This document shows, one piece after another, positions 59,669-64,000 of a stretch of DNA of 64,000 nt. This DNA is from SAR86 cluster bacterium SAR86E (GTDB lineage Bacteria > Pseudomonadota > Gammaproteobacteria > Magnimaribacterales > D2472). The DNA lies in assembly GCA_000307935.1 (NCBI GenBank), contig AMWX01000012.1, positions 186,001-250,000 on the forward strand, written 5' to 3'. The translations under genes and the position numbers were made by a program. Position 1 is the first letter of the stretch, and each line of letters starts with the position of its first letter. The notes below the pieces were generated by a model that searched no databases, was not told where the DNA came from, and saw only the letters and a program-made list of their open reading frames with translations.

Positions 59669-61350
59669 TTAAAAAGATCCTTTAGCTCGCGCCTGATAAC
59701 TTTTCCAACTGGATTTTTTGGCAATGTATTTACAGTTCTTAAGTCCTCTGGCATTTTAAACTTAGCAATCTTCTTGTCTGTTAAAAATTCTATGATCTCA
59801 TTCAAAGTTATCGTTTCACCCTCAGCAAGAACTGCAACTACGCCCACTTTCTCCCCCAAAATCTCATCATCATAGCCAGTCACAGCAACCTCTAACATTT
59901 TTGGATGAGAGCTAAGAAGGTTATCAAGTTCCTCTGGAGAAATATTCATTCCTCCTCGAATAATAAGATCCTTACATCTCCCGCAAAATTTGTAATATTT
60001 TTTTTGAGTATCCTGAGGTGAAATTTCAAATAAATCACCGGTTTTAAAAAAACCATCTTCATCAAATACTTCAGCATTTGCTTCAGGTGCATTCCAGTAA
60101 CCATCAAATACAGTTGCTCCAGATATTAATAATTCTCCAGGTTTTTCTGGCTCATGGATTTCTTCATTGGTCTCGACATCCACTAGTTTAGTTTTAATAA
60201 TTTTTGAGACTGGATTGCTCCAATCAAGACCCTCTACCCCGAAACGTGGAAAATATTGAGCTCGTAAATGAGGATCATCAATTTCATTTCGAGAGCTCAG
60301 CAATGTTGCGCCCTCGTTTGATCCAAAAATATTTTGAACAGTTAAGTTATATTTATTTTGAAAAGTTTCAACCATCCATTCAGATAGTGGGGCTCCACCA
60401 CAACCAATACATCTCAAGCTGCTCAAATCATTTTGATCAAGAATGACTGGATTATTCAAAAGCATATTCATTATTGCCGGAGGAGCAATTGTATATTTAA
60501 CATTTTCAGTAGAAATTTGATCAAGGAAAGTGTTTAAGTCAAATGGATGGTGTTGAACAAGCTTCCCCTTACAGAGCAGCCAATTAAATAAAAATCCTCC
60601 GATACTTGCCATATTAATCATAGGAAATGGATTTAATAAAGTATCGCCCTCCTTGGTTTCTGATACGAAAGCAGCAGCTTTAGCCATTGGAAGCCAAAGA
60701 TTATGACTTCGCGGAACTCCTTTAGGTGTTCCGGTGGTTCCAGAAGTCCAGCAAATTGTGAAAATATCATTGGCTGAACAAGGATTTTCATTGGTATAAG
60801 ACTGCTGGAGTTCGTGTGAGTTACTATCAGGGTAAGAATTATCAATATTAAGAAAAGAATTAACCTTACCTAAAGAAAACTTTTTTTCACCTTTTACAAA
60901 TATCGAAGAGAATTTTTCAGCGTGAGCATTTCCATTAAAAGATTGAATAGTAATATAAGCTTGAGGTGATACCTCTTCAATAATAGCTTCGATCTCATAA
61001 GCACCATATTGCATTGGAATTGGTGAAGAGATTACGCCAAGTTTTGACAAAGCCAAATAAACCATTGGCAACTCCACAACATTTGGGAGCTGTATTATTA
61101 CAATGTTATCTTTCCTTAGACCTTGTTCAAAAAATATACTTGCATATCTTTCAACGGTTTCGTTAACTTCTTGAAAAGTGAGTCTTTTTGGAGCATCACC
61201 AGTAATTGTTTGCCGGTTTTTTGGATCTACTAAGGCCTCTTGAGCACTGCATTTGTCTAGAGCATCGAGAAAAAGAGAATACAAAGTATCATCTCCCCAC
61301 CATCCTTGACGGGTAAAGTCCTCAATTCTGTTTTGATTAGTAAGTATCAT
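59665..61350 (-). CDS. Acyl-CoA ligase (AMP-binding family)
   Basis: The 561-residue enzyme activates a carboxylic acid to its CoA thioester via an acyl-adenylate. It has the P-loop ICWTSGTTGTPKGVPRSH (about residues 200-217), a GSNEGATLLSS segment, FKTGDLFEISPQD, GRCKDLIIRGGMNISPEE and the catalytic Lys in LPKNPVGKVIRRELK at the end. It is similar to medium-chain and aryl (cinnamate/benzoate) ligases. The substrate cannot be read from sequence. Its end overlaps the SCP-x thiolase by four bases, tail to tail. Confidence 0.92.
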   Translation of the reverse strand: MILTNQNRIEDFTRQGWWGDDTLYSLFLDALDKCSAQEALVDPKNRQTITGDAPKRLTFQEVNETVERYASIFFEQGLRKDNIVIIQLPNVVELPMVYLALSKLGVISSPIPMQYGAYEIEAIIEEVSPQAYITIQSFNGNAHAEKFSSIFVKGEKKFSLGKVNSFLNIDNSYPDSNSHELQQSYTNENPCSANDIFTICWTSGTTGTPKGVPRSHNLWLPMAKAAAFVSETKEGDTLLNPFPMINMASIGGFLFNWLLCKGKLVQHHPFDLNTFLDQISTENVKYTIAPPAIMNMLLNNPVILDQNDLSSLRCIGCGGAPLSEWMVETFQNKYNLTVQNIFGSNEGATLLSSRNEIDDPHLRAQYFPRFGVEGLDWSNPVSKIIKTKLVDVETNEEIHEPEKPGELLISGATVFDGYWNAPEANAEVFDEDGFFKTGDLFEISPQDTQKKYYKFCGRCKDLIIRGGMNISPEELDNLLSSHPKMLEVAVTGYDDEILGEKVGVVAVLAEGETITLNEIIEFLTDKKIAKFKMPEDLRTVNTLPKNPVGKVIRRELKDLFN

Positions 61351-61456
61351 TTTAAATTTAGTTCGATAATTTATATTTAATTTTAACTTATTATAATTAC
61401 TACAATAAATTTTTAACCCATAAGTAAAAAAATTATTTCAATTACTATTCATTTGG

Positions 61457-61462
61457 TATGAT
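61457..61462 (+). promoter_or_regulatory. Possible -10 element for the psiE-like gene
   Basis: TATGAT lies six bases before the ATG, the same geometry as at 58421-58426, and the start has no ribosome site. No convincing -35 was found, so this is a weak call. Confidence 0.35.
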
Positions 61463-61468
61463 TAATTT

Positions 61469-61894
61469 ATGGATAAAAACTCTAAATTCACAAAAAGTTT
61501 GCACTGGACAACAATTGCAAGTGAGAAATTGCTCTTAGCTATTATTGGGATAGCAACCTGTATTGCTTCTGCTATGTATATTTTTGATATGGTAGTAGCA
61601 CAGGAAATTACATTGCCTGATCTTTTTATGCTATTTATATATGTAGAAATCATTGGCATGGTGGGAGCCTTTTATAGCACAAATAGAATCCCAGTTACCC
61701 TCCCAATTATTATTGCCATTACTGCTCTGTGTAGATTGATAGTGATGCAAAGCAAAGAAATGGAAGCTTTAGTTGTCTTAGGTGAAGCTGGGGCTATATT
61801 AGTATTGTCAATTGCAGCATTTGTCATGAGTCTTAAGGATAAAATTAGCCTGGAGAAGATTAAAGATCTCAGAGACTCTGTCTCTAGTGACTAA
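61469..61894 (+). CDS. PsiE-like phosphate-starvation-inducible membrane protein
   Basis: The 141-residue protein has four predicted membrane helices (about residues 20-45, 52-70, 77-92 and 105-120). Its central segment LPDLFMLFIYVEIIGMVGAF and IPVTLPIIIAITALCRLIVM followed by SKEME fit the PsiE family (E. coli PsiE is induced by phosphate starvation; biochemical role unknown). The gene stands alone after a 118-base divergent gap. No Pho box was recognised. Confidence 0.8.
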   Translation: MDKNSKFTKSLHWTTIASEKLLLAIIGIATCIASAMYIFDMVVAQEITLPDLFMLFIYVEIIGMVGAFYSTNRIPVTLPIIIAITALCRLIVMQSKEMEALVVLGEAGAILVLSIAAFVMSLKDKISLEKIKDLRDSVSSD

Positions 61895-61912
61895 TAGATG
61901 CTAATTCTTTTG

Positions 61913-61937
61913 CCGGAAGTAAATGACTTACTTCTGG
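61913..61937 (+). other. Hairpin upstream of the orphan small-gene pair
   Basis: CCGGAAGTAA and TTACTTCTGG form a ten-pair stem (one G-U) around a five-base loop, between the psiE stop and the next start. It has no T-run. It ends eight bases before the ATG at 61946, so it might affect that start. A second small stem (AGAGAC-TCT-GTCTCT, 61871-61885) lies in the last codons of the psiE-like gene. Confidence 0.5.
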
Positions 61938-61945
61938 TCTAATCA

Positions 61946-62236
61946 ATGAAAATTTATACATTTAACCAACGAATAGAGAATTTATTTAAATCATATTTTT
62001 CTGATTTCCAAAATATCAAAATCAATTTTCAGGATCATGAGATAAAAATTCAGGTCATCGATGATGATAATTTTGATTCTGCATCATTAGAAATAAAAGA
62101 GGATACTTGCTTATATCAAATTACTTTCTGGGATGGTTATTCGCAATTAGAAATAATAGAGTCTTTAAATGAAAGGGATGCTGGTAAAAATATAAAGAGA
62201 TTTATGAAAAAAATGATAAAAATCCTGAATAGATGA
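61946..62236 (+). CDS. Hypothetical protein, 96 residues
   Basis: I do not recognise this protein. It has an N-terminal helix (residues about 5-20), beta-like segments through the middle (ITFWDGYSQLEII) and a basic C-terminal helix (KRFMKKMIKILNR). No signal peptide, membrane helix or metal motif is visible. It overlaps the next small gene by ATGA, so the two are probably translated together. No ribosome site is visible. Confidence 0.55.
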   Translation: MKIYTFNQRIENLFKSYFSDFQNIKINFQDHEIKIQVIDDDNFDSASLEIKEDTCLYQITFWDGYSQLEIIESLNERDAGKNIKRFMKKMIKILNR

Positions 62237-62406
62237 AAGACACGATCAAAGAATTTTTTAAAAAAATATTAGAGGAAAAACGAAATAAGTTATCAACTAA
62301 AGCCCTTGAACGAGCCAGTAATATTAGCAAGCCAAGGGCTGGCACACCTCATGATTGGGAGGACTATGAAAACTATCTTGAGGAGTTACGTAAAAAAAAT
62401 AAATAG
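62233..62406 (+). CDS. Hypothetical small protein, 57 residues
   Basis: An ATG overlapping the previous stop (ATGA) opens a 57-residue frame rich in Lys and Glu, with PRAGTPHDWEDYENYLEELR near its end. It looks wholly helical and soluble. The overlap and the absence of other start signals support it as a real, coupled gene. No family was recognised. It ends seven bases before the convergent CIA30 gene. Confidence 0.5.
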   Translation: MKDTIKEFFKKILEEKRNKLSTKALERASNISKPRAGTPHDWEDYENYLEELRKKNK

Positions 62407-62413
62407 GTAATTA

Positions 62414-62917
62414 TTAAAACAAAGTTATGTCTTTGATTGCTAAATCAACTTTAAAGTCTCGCCCATAACCGGCAATACTTAAGTCTTTTATATTTTTTGC
62501 CTTCAAAGATGCAGCTGTAAAGCCGGTGGCTAATTTTAAATCGCTAAAAAAGATTTCGTATTGTTGCCAACTATCATTTACTTCAAATGATTTGCTGAAA
62601 TAAGACCATGGTGGTATTTTGAGACCCTTGAGGGTGACATGAATTTCATACGTTTCATTGTTGCCCTTGGCTTTAAATTTAATTCCTTGGACTTCATTGC
62701 TTAAAAGTTTGATTGAGTTGGAGAGCCTTACAAAGCCGCCATTGTTTTCAGTGGATACATTCCCAGACATATAAAAGACTCCATCTTCATGCTGGATAAT
62801 AAGATCTGAGACACCTCCCATCACCTGATCAGTGACACCTCTCCAAGTATTTGGATCACTTAATGGTTGTGAAAAAGCATTCAATGAAAAAATAGTTAAT
62901 ATAAGTGTTCTTAGCAT
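62414..62917 (-). CDS. CIA30-domain protein, probably exported
   Basis: The 167-residue protein has a short signal-like N-terminus (MLRTLILTIFSLNAFS) followed by a CIA30/NADH:ubiquinone-oxidoreductase-intermediate-associated-30 domain, a galactose-binding-like beta sandwich: WRGVTDQVMGGVSDLII, NGGFVRLSN, WQQYEIFFSDLK. Bacterial members of this family are of unknown function. No partner is evident beside it. A cleavable signal would place it in the periplasm or outside. Confidence 0.75.
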   Translation of the reverse strand: MLRTLILTIFSLNAFSQPLSDPNTWRGVTDQVMGGVSDLIIQHEDGVFYMSGNVSTENNGGFVRLSNSIKLLSNEVQGIKFKAKGNNETYEIHVTLKGLKIPPWSYFSKSFEVNDSWQQYEIFFSDLKLATGFTAASLKAKNIKDLSIAGYGRDFKVDLAIKDITLF

Positions 62918-63046
62918 TTTAAGGAAGAATATTTAATTTTCTTTATTTTACCTCGAAAATTTATATCTAAAAAAATTGAGTTTCCCTCATTAGGTTTAAC
63001 TTTAGTGTATTTTTGTATAGCCTAGGGTATTAAGGGGTAAAAAATT

Positions 63047-64000
63047 ATGCGTAAAACATTTATATCAATCAGTCTATTATTTTCAATATTAGTAATGGGG
63101 GGTGGTCTCACTCAAGAAAGTTATTGGGATATTCAGTCAGTTTCAAATCCACTTATCAGCCCAGATGGAACATATGTAATTTTTACAAAAAAATTTATTG
63201 ATAAAAAAAATGATAAGCGCATAACTGAGCATTGGATTATGAACAAAGATGGTTCTAACAAGAGGTTTTTTGTAGAGGGTTCTAATCTTAAGTGGTCCCC
63301 CGGAAGTAAAAAAATTGCTTATGTAAAGGAGGATGAGAACGACACATCTCAAATATATGTTAAAAATTTAATTAATGAATCTGAATCAAAAATTACTAAT
63401 TTTGGTCACAATGTAAAAGACTTTTCATGGTCACCAAACGAAGAATTTTTTTCTTTCTCAGCTTTTCAGGAATATGAAGATAATTGGATCATTGATATAC
63501 CTGGGAAAGTTGATGGTGAGGAATATGAGTGGACGGAAGAACCAACTGTTGTAACAACCATGCATTGGCGTGCAGATAGAATTGGAGAATTAGAAAGCGG
63601 TGAAAATCATTTATTTTTGGTTGATTCTAGTGGCGGCGCTGCAATTAAGGTCTCAGACTGGGGTTTAGACTATATAGATGATTTGCACTGGCTAAATAAT
63701 TCTCAAATATTATTTACAGGCAACAATTCCCTCGATGATTTACAAACACCATGGAAGCAGACTTCAGTCTTTCTATTAAATGTTCAAAATAAAAAACTTG
63801 AAAAAATCTCTGATCAAAAAGGCGTATTTATGAAGCCCAAGGCATCTATTGATGGAAAGAAAATTGCTTTTATAGGTCATCCATCTAAAGATTATTCTTC
63901 AGTGGCTCATGATGTGTATGTTCACGATATAAGTTCCGGAAAAAATAAACAATCTACAAAAAATATAAGTTCATCGCCTAAAAATTTATTTTGGCTGCCA
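63047..64000 (+). CDS. S9-family (prolyl-oligopeptidase-like) peptidase, 3' end outside window
   Basis: An ATG at 63047, preceded by AAGGGG, opens a frame that runs past the right edge; 318 residues are visible. It begins with a signal peptide (about residues 1-22) and continues as a TolB/beta-propeller-type series: NPLISPDGTYVIFTKK, LKWSPGSKKIAYVKED, FSWSPNEEFFSFSA and MHWRADRIGELESGENHLFL. This is the N-terminal propeller of acylaminoacyl-peptidase-like S9 enzymes; the hydrolase domain with the catalytic Ser would lie beyond the window. The family call is from the propeller only. Confidence 0.8.
   Translation, partial: MRKTFISISLLFSILVMGGGLTQESYWDIQSVSNPLISPDGTYVIFTKKFIDKKNDKRITEHWIMNKDGSNKRFFVEGSNLKWSPGSKKIAYVKEDENDTSQIYVKNLINESESKITNFGHNVKDFSWSPNEEFFSFSAFQEYEDNWIIDIPGKVDGEEYEWTEEPTVVTTMHWRADRIGELESGENHLFLVDSSGGAAIKVSDWGLDYIDDLHWLNNSQILFTGNNSLDDLQTPWKQTSVFLLNVQNKKLEKISDQKGVFMKPKASIDGKKIAFIGHPSKDYSSVAHDVYVHDISSGKNKQSTKNISSSPKNLFWLP

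Overview
The window looks like a chromosome segment from a small-genome marine gammaproteobacterium, most like the SAR86 group. The grounds are strongly AT-rich DNA, very tight gene packing (no gene-free gap reaches 300 bases), gammaproteobacterial markers (SlmA, PBP1A, HflKC, NrdR, class I DAHP synthase) and repeated TonB-dependent receptor, acyl-CoA dehydrogenase, thiolase, DUF3604 and carotenoid-oxygenase genes. The lineage is inferred from gene content alone. I saw no rRNA, tRNA, insertion sequence, prophage or CRISPR array.

Layout. 1-2325: the end of a DAHP synthase gene, then a DnaT-like gene and a lambda-P-like gene, probably a helicase-loading pair. 2419-6428: an RND transporter adaptor and pump. 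6463-9430: xseB, ispA and dxs (isoprenoid precursors). 9422-12577 (minus): thiolase, thiL, pgpA and ribA. 12654-18406 (minus): a small LETM1-like protein, a large TonB receptor and two coupled acyl-CoA dehydrogenases. 18539-24114: nth, glyA, nrdR, ribD, ribBA, ribH and nusB. 24098-32078 (minus): a seven-gene run of waaA, glnB, miaA, hflK, hflC, purA and a DUF3604 protein. 32152-36573: an envelope block with a lipid A acyltransferase, two methyltransferases, a toroid-fold protein and a GT4 glycosyltransferase. 36586-43645: ilvE, algC, slmA, mrcA, aroK and aroB. 43647-50859: gltB and gltD, divergent, then hemE. 50956-61350: an accessory catabolic block. 61469-64000: PsiE-like, orphan small proteins, a CIA30-domain protein and the start of an S9 peptidase.

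How the genes work together. Riboflavin synthesis is split between ribD-ribBA-ribH and a distant ribA; the GTP cyclohydrolase half of RibBA has lost its zinc and catalytic motifs, so the separate RibA probably does that step. Shikimate-pathway genes (DAHP synthase, aroK, aroB), isoprenoid genes (ispA, dxs, miaA) and nitrogen-assimilation genes (gltB, gltD, glnB, ilvE) are scattered through the core. The accessory block joins a TonB receptor, an exported tannase/feruloyl-esterase-family enzyme, a carotenoid/stilbene dioxygenase, a nitronate-monooxygenase-family flavoprotein, two unusual thiolases and an acyl-CoA ligase. It reads as uptake and breakdown of a hydrophobic or aromatic ester substrate.

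The most unusual items are a GltD with an added N-terminal segment of about 100 residues resembling the arm-DNA-binding domain of tyrosine integrases, beside 10-bp-phased direct repeats in the gltB/gltD divergent promoter; an RND pump lacking two proton-relay residues; a truncated plus complete acyl-CoA dehydrogenase pair; and a thiolase with serine in place of its second catalytic cysteine.
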